A stretch of DNA of 64,000 nucleotides from Clostridia bacterium (lineage in GTDB: Bacteria > Bacillota > Clostridia > Christensenellales > Aristaeellaceae). This document shows positions 25,774 through 34,807 of the stretch, in pieces; positions within the stretch are counted from its first letter, which is position 1, and each line of letters opens with the position of its first letter. Position numbers and translations under genes: made by a program. The DNA lies in contig JAFRLY010000057.1 in NCBI GenBank assembly GCA_017431005.1, positions 89,481 to 153,480 on the forward strand, given 5' to 3'. The notes under the pieces are model-generated. The model saw nothing but the letters and a program-made list of their open reading frames with translations. It had not been told where the DNA came from and ran no database searches.

Positions 25774-27324
25774 TTATCCCTCCACCTTCATTGCCAGCAC
25801 CGCCAGGTTTTCCCTGCCCGGCAGCTTGATTTTCGTTTCGCCCGATGCAGTTTCACAGATCGTTTCCCGGGTCATTTTCCAAATGTCGATGACCTCCACC
25901 CGGTATTTTTTGTCCTTGGGCAAGCGCAGGGTCTGCTCGCCATAGCACTGCAGATCGTTGAACCAAAGATAGGCGTCTTCGCTGCAGTGAGCTTCCCAGA
26001 TGTGTTCCCCCGCCAGGTGCAGGGAACGGTTCTGAATATCCATCCGGTGAATGCTCTTGCCAAATAAGGTCATGGCATGGCGCATTTCCTCCGGGAGCGT
26101 GGACAGGGCCTTTTCAAGGGATGCTTCGTCCATCTGCGCAATGGCCGTAATGCCGCCGGAGGAGGGCGTCAGGGGCCCGGGCAGGCTTTCCATGATCTGC
26201 CGCAGGAAGGCGATGCGCCGTGGGCTTTCACCCTTCAATTTCCCGCCCTTGCCCCACCAGAGAATATCATCGTCTGATAAGAAGGTTTCCCCGTGGGTGC
26301 AGTACCCGCCGGAAGCATAGCACCGCCAGAAGCGGCGCACCATCTCTTGACCGGAAATGCTGCCCCACAGATAGGGGAGGTTCCCTTCATAGCAGCATTC
26401 GTCAATGACCACCGGCTTTTGGTATTCCCTGATCCAACGGGGGATCTCCGTCAGGGCTTTGGTTTGCAGGCTGGCATGGGTGATGTTGGGGCGCGTGTGA
26501 TCCCAGAAGCACATGCAGTTGTGGTTAGACAACAAATGATGATAAGGGTCGTTGTCCGCCACGTATTCCTCGATTTCCTCCCAGTCGGCCAGGGATTTAA
26601 CATCCATGTTGATGTCGTACTCGTTGGCCAGGCTCCACCAGATATACGGCTTGGCGGAAAAGCGGCGGAGCAGGTAATCCAGGTATTCCAGGTTGTTCTT
26701 CTGCGGCAGTCCGGCAAAGCCCCAGCGGTCATAGGGATGGAACAGAATCAGATCCACCTGGATTCCCATGGCGCCGATACGATCCATAATCCTTTCAAAC
26801 CGCTGCCAGAAGAGGACGTTCGGCCTGCCCGTATCCCAGGAGCCGTTTTCCTTTTTTTCAAAAGCGTAGCAGGGCGGCTCGTTTTTATTGTAATCATAAT
26901 CCTTGGGGAAAACGCACATGCGCACCTTGTTGAAGGGCGCATTTTTCAGGCTTTCCAGCGTTTCCTCCACCAGCGCGTCCTCCTGGGAGGCCAGGGCGTA
27001 CACCGTGGTGCCGAAGGGAATGAAGAGCGTGCCGTCCGCGTATTCAAAATGCGTGCTCACCGCCCGGACCGGGCCGTGCTGCTCCCGCGCCGCCTCGCAG
27101 ACTTCCTCCCCTTCCGCTTCCACGCAGCCGGTGACCTTCCAGCGCCAGGTTCCCGCCTGTTCGGGCAGGAAGCGTATAATATAACGCCCGTCGCCGTCGT
27201 AAAATCCCTTCACGGTTCTCACGGTATCTCCGCAGGAAAATGTCGCCTGCAGGTCAATCTGTGCCCAGGCATCCGTCAGCGGAGCGCCGGAGAAGGAGAG
27301 CTCAAAAGTTTCATATTGCCGCAC
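25774..27324 (-). CDS. DUF5060/DUF5605 clan-A glycoside hydrolase
   Basis: 516-residue cytoplasmic protein. The N-terminal beta-sandwich (YETFELSFSG...GTWRWKVTG) is DUF5060-like. A TIM barrel follows with acid/base Glu235 in SLANEYD and nucleophile Glu309 in VVIDECCYEG, then a DUF5605-like C-terminal domain. The GTG at 27324 is the start: AAAGGAGG lies 8 nt upstream, and the longer ATG at 27387 would start beyond the upstream terminator stem. Relatives include poorly characterised plant-glycan hydrolases and apiosidase-like proteins. It precedes GH3, GH78, GH2, GH2 and GH78 in one unit. The substrate is unknown. Confidence 0.8.
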   Translation of the reverse strand: MRQYETFELSFSGAPLTDAWAQIDLQATFSCGDTVRTVKGFYDGDGRYIIRFLPEQAGTWRWKVTGCVEAEGEEVCEAAREQHGPVRAVSTHFEYADGTLFIPFGTTVYALASQEDALVEETLESLKNAPFNKVRMCVFPKDYDYNKNEPPCYAFEKKENGSWDTGRPNVLFWQRFERIMDRIGAMGIQVDLILFHPYDRWGFAGLPQKNNLEYLDYLLRRFSAKPYIWWSLANEYDINMDVKSLADWEEIEEYVADNDPYHHLLSNHNCMCFWDHTRPNITHASLQTKALTEIPRWIREYQKPVVIDECCYEGNLPYLWGSISGQEMVRRFWRCYASGGYCTHGETFLSDDDILWWGKGGKLKGESPRRIAFLRQIMESLPGPLTPSSGGITAIAQMDEASLEKALSTLPEEMRHAMTLFGKSIHRMDIQNRSLHLAGEHIWEAHCSEDAYLWFNDLQCYGEQTLRLPKDKKYRVEVIDIWKMTRETICETASGETKIKLPGRENLAVLAMKVEG

Positions 27325-27343
27325 AGGAACAACCTCCTTTTGT

Positions 27344-27373
27344 AAAAAGCCGCCGTCCGGATCGGGCGGCGGC
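27344..27373 (-). terminator. terminator/attenuator upstream of the glycosidase genes
   Basis: Minus strand: GCCGCCG pairs with CGGCGGC around an 11-nt loop, followed by TTTTT. It lies between the secreted-protein gene and the DUF5605 gene. Since no other promoter is obvious before the glycosidases, partial read-through is expected. Confidence 0.75.
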
Positions 27374-27411
27374 CTGGATTGAAACATGAATCAGCCCGGC
27401 GGAGCTTTACC

Positions 27412-28485
27412 TTACTCTGTCACGAACGCCAGGGTCTGCTCGATGGCGCCGAAGGGCTGCACATCTTCAGCCTTGTAGTTAAGCACCATGTCGGCGGCAT
27501 AGCCTTCGGTGGTCAGGTCGCCGGCGGTTTCAAGATGCAGCACGAAGGAATAGGTGGTCATGTCGATTTCATAGGTGCCCTTGTCGATATCCATGCGGTT
27601 GCCCATGAAGTCGGCGTAAATCAGCGCGGTGCCGTCATCGTACAGCTCGCAGATCATGTCAGCGTTCACGCCGTCCATGCCGGGCACGGGGATCTGGCCC
27701 TTCAGCGCATAGGCCACTTCAGCCTCCTTCACCACGGTCAGCGTCACTTCGTCACCGTCGGTGGAAACATAGGTGTAGGTGCCGTCCTCGTTCTTCGTCA
27801 CGGTGGCGCCGGCGTCGCTCTCATCGTTGGGGGTCAGCACGATTTCGGTCTGGTCTTCATTCATGGCGAAGGTGCCTTCCACATACATTACAACCAGATC
27901 GTCGTATTTGCCGTTGACCTTCAGGTCCAGCGTGGCGGTTTCATCCTCGGGATTGATCAGGGACAGAATGGAGACGGCCTGCTCGCCCTTGTATTCGTTG
28001 GCGAAGGCGGAATTCTCCGGATCGGTGTCCAGATTATAGACCGCGTTGCCGCCGCCGATACCGGTCAGGGTTTCCATATCGTTGTAGATATGGGTTTCAT
28101 CCATGGCGCAGCGGTCGATCTCGTTGCCGTCGAAATCGTAGAAAATCACGGTGTAGGGCGCGGTGCCGGTGGGGATTTCAGCGCCTTCTTCTGCGGCCGC
28201 GGCTGAGGCGCGGTCCGGCCAGCAGGCGTATCCCTTTTCCTCCGCCACCACCTCATAGGTGCCGGTGTAGACGATCTGGTTCAGGGCGTAGCCGGCGTAG
28301 AACACCTTGCCGAAGCCGGGCACCTCGTCATAGAAATGGAAGAAGTAATCCATCCAGAAACCCACGTCGTATCCGTAGGCAAAATAGGTGTTGGCCAGGT
28401 TGGGCACTTCATTCTCCGCAACCGCCGCGGTCATCAGGGACAAGCTCATCATCAGGCAGAGCAGCAGGGCGATCAGCTTTTTCAT
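27412..28485 (-). CDS. secreted protein of unknown function
   Basis: 357 residues. The signal peptide MKKLIALLLCLMMSLSLMTAAVA is cleaved before ENEVP by signal peptidase I, with no lipobox. The mature protein is strongly acidic and rich in beta-strand patterns (GTYEV, DGTALIY, KGTYEIDM), suggesting repeated lipocalin-like or beta-sandwich units. I do not recognise the family. It heads the large glycosidase operon and has the TCGGA-repeat promoter, and is separated from the enzymes by an attenuator, so it is probably the most highly expressed product. A role in capturing glycan outside the cell is a guess from context. RBS AGGAGG. Confidence 0.75.
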   Translation of the reverse strand: MKKLIALLLCLMMSLSLMTAAVAENEVPNLANTYFAYGYDVGFWMDYFFHFYDEVPGFGKVFYAGYALNQIVYTGTYEVVAEEKGYACWPDRASAAAAEEGAEIPTGTAPYTVIFYDFDGNEIDRCAMDETHIYNDMETLTGIGGGNAVYNLDTDPENSAFANEYKGEQAVSILSLINPEDETATLDLKVNGKYDDLVVMYVEGTFAMNEDQTEIVLTPNDESDAGATVTKNEDGTYTYVSTDGDEVTLTVVKEAEVAYALKGQIPVPGMDGVNADMICELYDDGTALIYADFMGNRMDIDKGTYEIDMTTYSFVLHLETAGDLTTEGYAADMVLNYKAEDVQPFGAIEQTLAFVTE

Positions 28486-28538
28486 GATTTGTATCCTCCT
28501 TCTGTTTCAGGCACGGTTATTTCCGTGTTTCTGGGTTT

Positions 28539-28605
28539 ATTGTGCCATGGGCGGAGGAAAAAAGCTGTATGAAATCCGATAAAAAACCCCGCTAATCCGA
28601 CATGA
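28539..28605 (-). promoter_or_regulatory. promoter with 21-bp-spaced TCGGA repeats (glycosidase operon)
   Basis: Minus strand: half-sites TCGGATTAG (from 28600) and TCGGATTTC (from 28579), 21 bp apart, then -10 CACAAT (28544-28539) 35 nt after the second half-site. There is no -35 consensus. The same layout occurs at three other promoters of this locus. Likely target of the YesN-type regulator encoded just upstream. Confidence 0.65.
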
Positions 28606-28607
28606 AT

Positions 28608-29378
28608 TCATGACCGGAACTGCTTCTGGTATTCCCGGGGCGTCATGCCGAAGTGCTTCTTGAACTGTTCGGTAAAGTAGGAATAATTGCCGAAGCCCAC
28701 CGTATTGGCAGCCATGGATATGGTCATGTCCTCCCGCTGCAGCAGCTCACCCGCCAGGGTGATGCGCTTTTCCTGAATGTATTCCGATACGGTCATGCCG
28801 TATTTTTTCTTAAACAGCCGCGTCAGGTGATCGGCGCTCACATAGCATTGCGCCGCAAGATCACGCACGGACAGCTCGTCCGCGAGGTGTCCGTCGATAT
28901 AGCTTACGGCGGTTTCCAGGGCGTTTGCGGTTTCGCTTTTGGTTTCCTTTGCCAGGGAATCGATATACTGCCGGCCGTATTGCTTGATCTGTTCGCTCTG
29001 CCGCCGCTGCGTCACGTTTTCCCTGGCCCTGTTCAGAATTTCGGTCAGCTTCTGATAGCGGACGGGCTTGAGCACGTACTCCATGCAGTTCAGGTGCACG
29101 GCGGTCCGGGCATAATCAAATTCGTCATGGGCGGTCAGGATGATGCACTCCGTGTTCCGGCTGTGCTCGTTCATGTACTCAATCAGCTTGAGCCCGCTTT
29201 CTCCCGGCATTTCAATATCGCTGACCAGAACGTCGATATAGGTCTTTTTGATGATGCTCACAGCTTCCTGATAGCTTTCCGCCGTCAGCACCCTGTCAAA
29301 ACCCAGTACGTCCCAGTTGATTCCGTCCAGCATGCCCTGGATGACCAGCTGCTCATCATCCACGATCAGGATATTCAT
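28608..29378 (-). CDS. response regulator, YesN family (receiver + AraC HTH)
   Basis: 256 residues. The N-terminal receiver has the acidic pocket Asp7-Asp8, phospho-acceptor Asp54 in SDIEMPGESG and Lys in LKPVRY. The C-terminal AraC-type double helix-turn-helix (LSVRDLAAQCYVSADHLTRLF; TVGFGNYSYFTEQFKKHFG) ends GMTPREYQKQF. Its ATG overlaps the kinase stop as ATGA (29375-29378). It controls polysaccharide-use genes in answer to the YesM kinase. Direct-repeat sites at four local promoters are its probable targets. Confidence 0.93.
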   Translation of the reverse strand: MNILIVDDEQLVIQGMLDGINWDVLGFDRVLTAESYQEAVSIIKKTYIDVLVSDIEMPGESGLKLIEYMNEHSRNTECIILTAHDEFDYARTAVHLNCMEYVLKPVRYQKLTEILNRARENVTQRRQSEQIKQYGRQYIDSLAKETKSETANALETAVSYIDGHLADELSVRDLAAQCYVSADHLTRLFKKKYGMTVSEYIQEKRITLAGELLQREDMTISMAANTVGFGNYSYFTEQFKKHFGMTPREYQKQFRS

Positions 29379-30796
29379 GTCTGCGCCTCCTTCGTTTCCC
29401 CCTCATCGGCTGTCATGAAGGGTACAACCAGATAAATCTGCGTGCCCAGGCCTTCGCCGCTGGAGAAATGCACATCTCCTTCCTCCCCGTAAAACAGCTC
29501 AATGCGCCGCATGCAGTTGTAGATTCCGATATGCTTATGCCCTGCCGCGTCCACATACGGCTCCCCGGCCTGCAGCTTTTCCAGCACCTCCGGCCGGATG
29601 CCGCTGCCCGTATCCGTAATGGCGATATGCAGGACTTCCCTGCCGTTTTTGTTCCGGTCCTTCTGGACGGATACCACGATTTCGATGGCTTCCCTGGGCT
29701 CCAGGGCATACTTGATGGCGTTTTCCACAAAATTCTCAATCAGCAGCGGCGGGATCAGGGCGTCCATGCAGCTTTCCTCCGCCTGATACACGTAGGAAAA
29801 CCGTCCCGGAAAACGGATGCGCTGGATACGGATGAAATTATCGACAAATTCCAGCTCCTGCCGGACGGTGACCAGCTTCTGTCCCCGGCGCAGCACATAG
29901 CGGAAATAATCCGTCAGACACAGCGTGTAATCCTGGATCACCTCATAATTCTTTGACTGGGCCAGGGCGTAAATCATGTTGTAGGAATTGAGCAGCATAT
30001 GGGGATTCACTTGCAGGCGCAGGTTTTCCATTTCGGTTTCCAGAATTCTGACATCCTTATCATAGGAAGCCTGCACCTCGTCCGCCATATCGTTAAAGCC
30101 ATGGAAAAGCGACAGATAATCGTCGCTGACCCGGTCGCCCTGTTCAGGGATGCGGTAGTTCCTGTCCTCCCCGAAGGCGCGGGTAGCTGTGTTCAGCGTT
30201 TCTATCGGGTCCAGGACGTCTTTTTGCAGCCGCTTATACAGGAACGGACACAGCAGCAGGGTGATAAAGGCTATGATCTGCGCAATCCAGAACCAGACCG
30301 GAAGCGAACGGAGAGCAAAACTGTAGGGAAAGGTCACCAGCACGCTGAGGCCGCTGTCCGGATCCTGCCAGAAATAACGATTCCGTGTCTGCAGCAGCTT
30401 CCTGTAATCTTCCGCCGCGCCTGTTTCTCCCTCCTGTGTCAGCACCTGATAAGCTGTCTGCCCATCCAGGGATACATACAGGCTGCCCCCGTTCGGTGAA
30501 ACCACCGATAACAATCCCGAAATCTTCCGGGCGAAGGAGGCGGGAAAATCCGCCGTCAGATCGATATTCTCATACCGGCATTGCAGAACAACCTTTTCCC
30601 CGTAAGCGGAAAGCCCGTTGTTACCGACCAGATAGGCCAGCTGGCTGCCCTGGACGGCGGATACAATGGAAATCACGATGCAGATCAGGCTCACCGGCAG
30701 CACCAGCACCAGCAGCATGGTCATGATTCTGTGGCGCAGCCTCCGGAACAGGGGACGGTACCAGAACCAGTCGTACAGCGCCTGACGGTTTATCAC
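29375..30796 (-). CDS. sensor histidine kinase, YesM family
   Basis: 473-residue membrane kinase. TM1 lies near residues 25-48, an extracellular sensing domain of about 110 residues follows, then TM2 (WFWIAQIIAFITLLLCPFLY), a HAMP-like linker, and a His_kinase domain with His266 in LQVNPHMLLNSYN. The usual sequence is NPHFLYN; here it is NPHMLLN. The ATPase has N-box ENFVENAIKYAL and G-box DTGSGI. The GTG at 30796 is preferred because GGAGG lies 8 nt upstream; the ATG at 30811 actually contains that site. It pairs with the YesN regulator and follows the importer genes. Confidence 0.9.
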   Translation of the reverse strand: MINRQALYDWFWYRPLFRRLRHRIMTMLLVLVLPVSLICIVISIVSAVQGSQLAYLVGNNGLSAYGEKVVLQCRYENIDLTADFPASFARKISGLLSVVSPNGGSLYVSLDGQTAYQVLTQEGETGAAEDYRKLLQTRNRYFWQDPDSGLSVLVTFPYSFALRSLPVWFWIAQIIAFITLLLCPFLYKRLQKDVLDPIETLNTATRAFGEDRNYRIPEQGDRVSDDYLSLFHGFNDMADEVQASYDKDVRILETEMENLRLQVNPHMLLNSYNMIYALAQSKNYEVIQDYTLCLTDYFRYVLRRGQKLVTVRQELEFVDNFIRIQRIRFPGRFSYVYQAEESCMDALIPPLLIENFVENAIKYALEPREAIEIVVSVQKDRNKNGREVLHIAITDTGSGIRPEVLEKLQAGEPYVDAAGHKHIGIYNCMRRIELFYGEEGDVHFSSGEGLGTQIYLVVPFMTADEGETKEAQT

Positions 30797-30844
30797 AGTC
30801 CTATCCTCCATAGATGGTCAATATGTTTTTCTGCTTTCCGGTAT

Positions 30845-30873
30845 ATTTTAACTGAAAAAACAATTTTTGAAAA
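30845..30873 (-). promoter_or_regulatory. candidate promoter of the two-component genes
   Basis: Minus strand: -35 TTTTCA (30868-30873), 17-bp spacer, -10 TAAAAT (30845-30850). No TCGGA repeats are present, consistent with basal expression of the sensor pair. Confidence 0.45.
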
Positions 30874-30874
30874 G

Positions 30875-30910
30875 AAAAAAGCACAGCCTGCGCGTGTGCG
30901 TGGACTGTGC
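30875..30910 (-). terminator. terminator of the importer genes
   Basis: Minus strand: GCACAG...CTGTGC stem with an internal mismatch region, then a run of six T. It separates the second permease from the kinase gene. Confidence 0.65.
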
Positions 30911-30938
30911 CTGAGTGTCAAAGGCGGGCAAAAATTTC

Positions 30939-31841
30939 TCAGCCTTTCACCCCACCCTGGATGACGCCCTTCTCCATCTTGTCCTGGAAGAAGGGGAAGG
31001 CGATGATGATGGGCGCGATGGCGGCGATGATCACCGCGAACTGAATGAGGTAACGGCTGTAATTCGGATTGGAGGAATTCAGGAAGTTGGCGTTCTCGCT
31101 TGTGATCTGCCGGATCACCAGCTGCAGAGGCCACAGGGCCTTTTTGTTGGGCACGTAGATGGAAGCCTGCAGCCAGGAGTTCCACTGGCCGATGGACAGG
31201 TTCAGAATGATGACGGAGCCCATGTTCATCGCCTGAGGCAGCGTGATTTCAAAGAGGGTGGAGATATGCCCCGCGCCGTCAATGTGGCTGGCCTCGTACA
31301 TTTCCTTGGGGATGGAGTTGAAAGCGTTCATCATCATGATGCAGTACATGCTGTTGGTGCAGCCCGGAATCACCAGCGCCCATACGGTGCCAACCCAGCC
31401 CAGGGAGCGGATGACCATGTAAGTGGGCACCATGCCGCCGCCGAAGAGCATGGTAAACATCAGCGCCATGGTAACGGGCTTTTTCAGCTTCGTGTCCCGG
31501 CTGAGGGCATAGCCCGTCACGGCGGAGAGCAGGAAGCCGATCATGGTGAAGGCAACCGTGTAAACGATCGTGTTGATATACCCGCTCACGATGCTGGCGT
31601 TCTGGAAAATCATCTGATACCCTTCCAGGGTGAAGCCGCCCACGGGCCAGAGCACCAGCCCCACATGCGCCAGGAGGGATTTGCCGTCGGAGAAGGAGCT
31701 CATCAGCACATGCCACATAGGGATCACGCTGCAGAAAGCCACCAGCGCCACGATCAGGTACAGGATCACGTCGATGACCCGGTCGCCGACGGTTTTGGTT
31801 TCCACCATGTTATTTTCCCATTCTTGCTTTTTCCTTGCCAT
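30939..31841 (-). CDS. carbohydrate ABC transporter permease (YesQ/YtcP type)
   Basis: 300-residue six-helix permease. The coupling loop reads YEASHIDGAGHISTLFEITLPQ, and the C-terminal KGVIQGGVKG is the normal ending of this subfamily. RBS AAAGGAGGG sits 8 nt before the ATG. It lies 17 bp after the partner permease. With the binding protein at 32840 it imports an oligosaccharide, most probably a rhamnogalacturonan or related pectic fragment given the enzymes around it. No ATPase is encoded here. Confidence 0.92.
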   Translation of the reverse strand: MARKKQEWENNMVETKTVGDRVIDVILYLIVALVAFCSVIPMWHVLMSSFSDGKSLLAHVGLVLWPVGGFTLEGYQMIFQNASIVSGYINTIVYTVAFTMIGFLLSAVTGYALSRDTKLKKPVTMALMFTMLFGGGMVPTYMVIRSLGWVGTVWALVIPGCTNSMYCIMMMNAFNSIPKEMYEASHIDGAGHISTLFEITLPQAMNMGSVIILNLSIGQWNSWLQASIYVPNKKALWPLQLVIRQITSENANFLNSSNPNYSRYLIQFAVIIAAIAPIIIAFPFFQDKMEKGVIQGGVKG

Positions 31842-31858
31842 GTCTTTTCCCTCCTTTC

Positions 31859-32809
31859 TCAGAACAGGCTGCTGCCGCTGACCTTGCGGCTCAGCGCATT
31901 GGAGCTTACCAGCAGTACGGTGCCGACGACAGACTGGAACAGACCCGAAGCTGCGGACAGGGAATAGTTGGAGGTGCCGCCGCCGAAGGCCTGGCGGTAA
32001 GTGTAGGTATAGACCGTATCGGACACATTATAGGTGCTGGGCATATACAGCAGCAGGATGTTATCATACCCTGCCACGAACGCGGTGCCGATACCAATGA
32101 CGAACATCATCATGATCATCGGCAGAATGTTGGGCAGGGTGATCCTGAACAGCCGCTGCATCCGGGTGGCGCCGTCGATGGCCGCTGCCTCATGCAGATC
32201 TCCGCTGACCTGGGAAATGGCTGCCACATACATGATGGATCCCCAGCCAACGCCCTGCCAGATACCCATCAGCGTGTAAATAATCCAGAACACAGGCGGC
32301 TTGTCATTCGCAAACCAGTTCTGGTTTTCCGCTCCGAAAACCTTTGTCAGCAGCAGGGTCAGCGGCCCGTCCTTGGCCAGGAACTGGGTGAACAGGGAGC
32401 AGACAATGACCGCGGCCACGAAATTGGGCATGTAGGACATGGTCTGAGCCGTGCGCTTGAACTTCTTGCTGTTGATCAGGCTCAGGATCAGCGCGAAGAT
32501 GATGGGGGCCACAAAACCGATGGTACACTTAAACAGGCCGATCACCACGGTGTTCCGAAGAGCCTGCAGGAAATCCTCGCCGGAGAACAGATCGATAAAG
32601 TGCTTCATGCCGACCCACGGACTGTGGAAGTAGCCGTCCACCACATTGTAATCCTCGAAGGCCATCACGATGCCGAACATCGGCAGGTAATGCAGCACCA
32701 GTTCGTACAGGATAATCGGAATAAACAAGAGATATACGACCCAGTCGCGTTTCAGCTCGGTTTTCCAGCTCCTGCGTGCGGAGCCGGTCAGAGCGTTTTT
32801 CTTTGCCAT
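31859..32809 (-). CDS. carbohydrate ABC transporter permease (YesP/LplB type)
   Basis: 316-residue permease with the N-terminal VVYLLFIPIILYELVLHYLPMFG that marks LplB-like proteins, and the coupling loop LHEAAAIDGATRMQRLFRITLP. The ATG at 32809 has AGGAGG 8 nt upstream; the frame could also open at the GTG at 32818, which overlaps that site. It lies 30 bp after the binding-protein gene. Confidence 0.92.
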   Translation of the reverse strand: MAKKNALTGSARRSWKTELKRDWVVYLLFIPIILYELVLHYLPMFGIVMAFEDYNVVDGYFHSPWVGMKHFIDLFSGEDFLQALRNTVVIGLFKCTIGFVAPIIFALILSLINSKKFKRTAQTMSYMPNFVAAVIVCSLFTQFLAKDGPLTLLLTKVFGAENQNWFANDKPPVFWIIYTLMGIWQGVGWGSIMYVAAISQVSGDLHEAAAIDGATRMQRLFRITLPNILPMIMMMFVIGIGTAFVAGYDNILLLYMPSTYNVSDTVYTYTYRQAFGGGTSNYSLSAASGLFQSVVGTVLLVSSNALSRKVSGSSLF

Positions 32810-32839
32810 GAATTTCACCTCCTGGTTGGTCGGCTTCCG

Positions 32840-34675
32840 TCAGCGGAAGGGGTAATGATCCACATAATACTGATAGATCCCGATGGCCTGATCAATTTTA
32901 TACTTGTTCAGAACCGTGCACCACTTGGTCCAGTCCTTATCGAAGTTGGATTTACCGGTGATAAAGTTGGCGCAGTTTTTGCCCATGTATTCCAGGGTCT
33001 TGCTGTGGATATCATCGCAGATCTTGGCGTCCGCCTGACTCATTTCACCTGTGGTACGGCTGCCCTGGAAGAAGCCGGTATTGGGATATTTGGTCCACCG
33101 GGCAAGCGAAGCCGAGTATGAAGGCGCGTAACCAAGATCCACCTTGTCTACCAGCACCAGGCCGGGGCACTTGTTAAATCCGACTGCCGTATTCAGCTGA
33201 CCGCTGTCGTTTACCAGCGTATCCACCTTCTCGTATTTGCCTTCATCGTTCAGGAAGTACGCGCCGTCCGCCAGGCCGTGATCCGCGTAGAAGGTGTTTT
33301 CCTTAAATTCCGCTACCTGTTCAGCGTTCAGGCCCAGGGTCTTGATCAGGGCGCCCTCCTCGCTGTAGAAGTAATCCAGATAGCTGCACAGGGCTGCCAG
33401 ATCCTTGTCCTTCGCCGTTGGGGTGATCAGGATGCCGCCCTTAACAAGCGAGGATCCCATCACGCAGTCCGGCACCACGAACCGGCAGTCCTCCGGGCCG
33501 TAGCTGTCATTGATCGGATAGGAAGCACCGGCCACATAGATCCCCTCGGTATAGCCGCCGTCATGCATATCCAGCCGGCCGCCCAGCTCACTCTGTCCGC
33601 CGTTCCACATGCCGATCAGGCCCTGCCGCACGGAGGTGGAATCAATCTGGTAGAAAGCGTCGGAGGTGCGCTGGTTGAAATCGTGATCCAGCCATCCCTT
33701 CACATACCAGTTATGCATACATTCCAGATAGGTTTTGAAGGGGGTTTCATTGCCGCCGAAATGCACTTTATTGTCTGCGTCCTGATAGAACACGTTGACG
33801 CCGCCGCCGAAGCAGGAGAGCAGTCCACCGGACCAGGTGTAACCCGGGTAATAGAGGCTGACAGCATACTTCCCTTCAATACCAAGCTCAGCCTGCGCTT
33901 TGATAAAGATTTCAAACATCCATTCCCAGTCGGAAACAAAGAAGGGTTCCGTCCCGTCCCAGGCGGGGTCGATCTCCAGGGCCTTGGCTTTCTTTTCCTC
34001 ATCATACCAGCTGGGGAACAGGACGTCGTCTTCCCAGGCGTCCACGTCGACAGGGTCGGTATAGCCGCCGGTAAAGGCCGCGCCGGTTTCGGGATTCGTG
34101 CCGTATTTCACAATCCAGTCCCGGCGATACTGATAGCCCTGGAAGAGGGTATCATAACCGTCCAGCACCTGATTCAGCTGGTAATAATGCTCGTTGCCGT
34201 CCTCATCGATGCTGACGCAGTTGTAGAGGTATTCCGTACTGGAATGCACCAGCGCTTTGTAATTGGGCATATACTCGTTGACCAGATCGGTCAGCTCAAT
34301 GGCATAGCCCTTCTCCACCATGTTCCGGGGCGCTTCGCTGATCACGGCGTCAATGATGTCCGGCAGATCGCCGGAGGCGATCATGGTGGTGTAGTTGTTG
34401 TCTTCGCTGCCGGGCGGCGGCTGGAGGAAGTTCAGCGCGATGGTCTTTTCCTCCGGACCCCAGCCCTTCCGCAGCGTATACTGAATCGCCGGGTTCTGGG
34501 CGTAATTATCGTAGTATTCCGAAGACGTGCCGGAATAGATCCACCAGTCGAAGGTGGTTTCCGGGGATGCGCTCTGACTGGATGTGTTCCCGATGTTGCC
34601 GTAATAAACCTGCATGCCGACAAGCAGCAGCACCACAGCGGCCATCAGCGCAATCCACTTCGTGCGAATGGACAT
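32840..34675 (-). CDS. large extracellular sugar-binding protein (LplA type)
   Basis: 611-residue binding protein. An N-terminal hydrophobic segment (WIALMAAVVLLLVGMQVYY) has no lipobox Cys and no clean cleavage site, so the protein may stay anchored by this helix. The mature body carries DWWIYSG and large-oligosaccharide-binder features such as LPDIIDAVISE. The ATG at 34675 follows AAAGGAGAG; an earlier in-frame ATG at 34705 lacks a site. Its promoter carries the 21-bp-spaced TCGGA repeats. It is the first gene of the importer unit; pectic oligosaccharides are the likely ligand. Confidence 0.9.
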   Translation of the reverse strand: MSIRTKWIALMAAVVLLLVGMQVYYGNIGNTSSQSASPETTFDWWIYSGTSSEYYDNYAQNPAIQYTLRKGWGPEEKTIALNFLQPPPGSEDNNYTTMIASGDLPDIIDAVISEAPRNMVEKGYAIELTDLVNEYMPNYKALVHSSTEYLYNCVSIDEDGNEHYYQLNQVLDGYDTLFQGYQYRRDWIVKYGTNPETGAAFTGGYTDPVDVDAWEDDVLFPSWYDEEKKAKALEIDPAWDGTEPFFVSDWEWMFEIFIKAQAELGIEGKYAVSLYYPGYTWSGGLLSCFGGGVNVFYQDADNKVHFGGNETPFKTYLECMHNWYVKGWLDHDFNQRTSDAFYQIDSTSVRQGLIGMWNGGQSELGGRLDMHDGGYTEGIYVAGASYPINDSYGPEDCRFVVPDCVMGSSLVKGGILITPTAKDKDLAALCSYLDYFYSEEGALIKTLGLNAEQVAEFKENTFYADHGLADGAYFLNDEGKYEKVDTLVNDSGQLNTAVGFNKCPGLVLVDKVDLGYAPSYSASLARWTKYPNTGFFQGSRTTGEMSQADAKICDDIHSKTLEYMGKNCANFITGKSNFDKDWTKWCTVLNKYKIDQAIGIYQYYVDHYPFR

Positions 34676-34737
34676 GGTGTTTTCTCTCCTTTCCTGGTAG
34701 GGCATACGCCGATAACATAGGTTTCCTGATGGTATTC

Positions 34738-34803
34738 ATGATAGACGTTCCGTCAGGAAAACACTTTATCATTTCCGATCAAAAATACGGTATTTCCGAT
34801 ACA
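34738..34803 (-). promoter_or_regulatory. promoter with 21-bp-spaced TCGGA repeats (importer operon)
   Basis: Minus strand: ATCGGAAAT twice, with T of TCGGA at 34799 and 34778, 21 bp apart. The -10 TATCAT (34743-34738) begins 35 nt after the second half-site, and no -35 is recognisable. Confidence 0.7.
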
Positions 34804-34807
34804 AGCC

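Noticed and set aside
32818-32850. CTTCCG/CGGAAG hairpin after the binding-protein gene as an attenuator
   Set aside because: Six-base stem, no T run, and it overlaps the stop codon; the pattern is too weak compared with the other attenuators.
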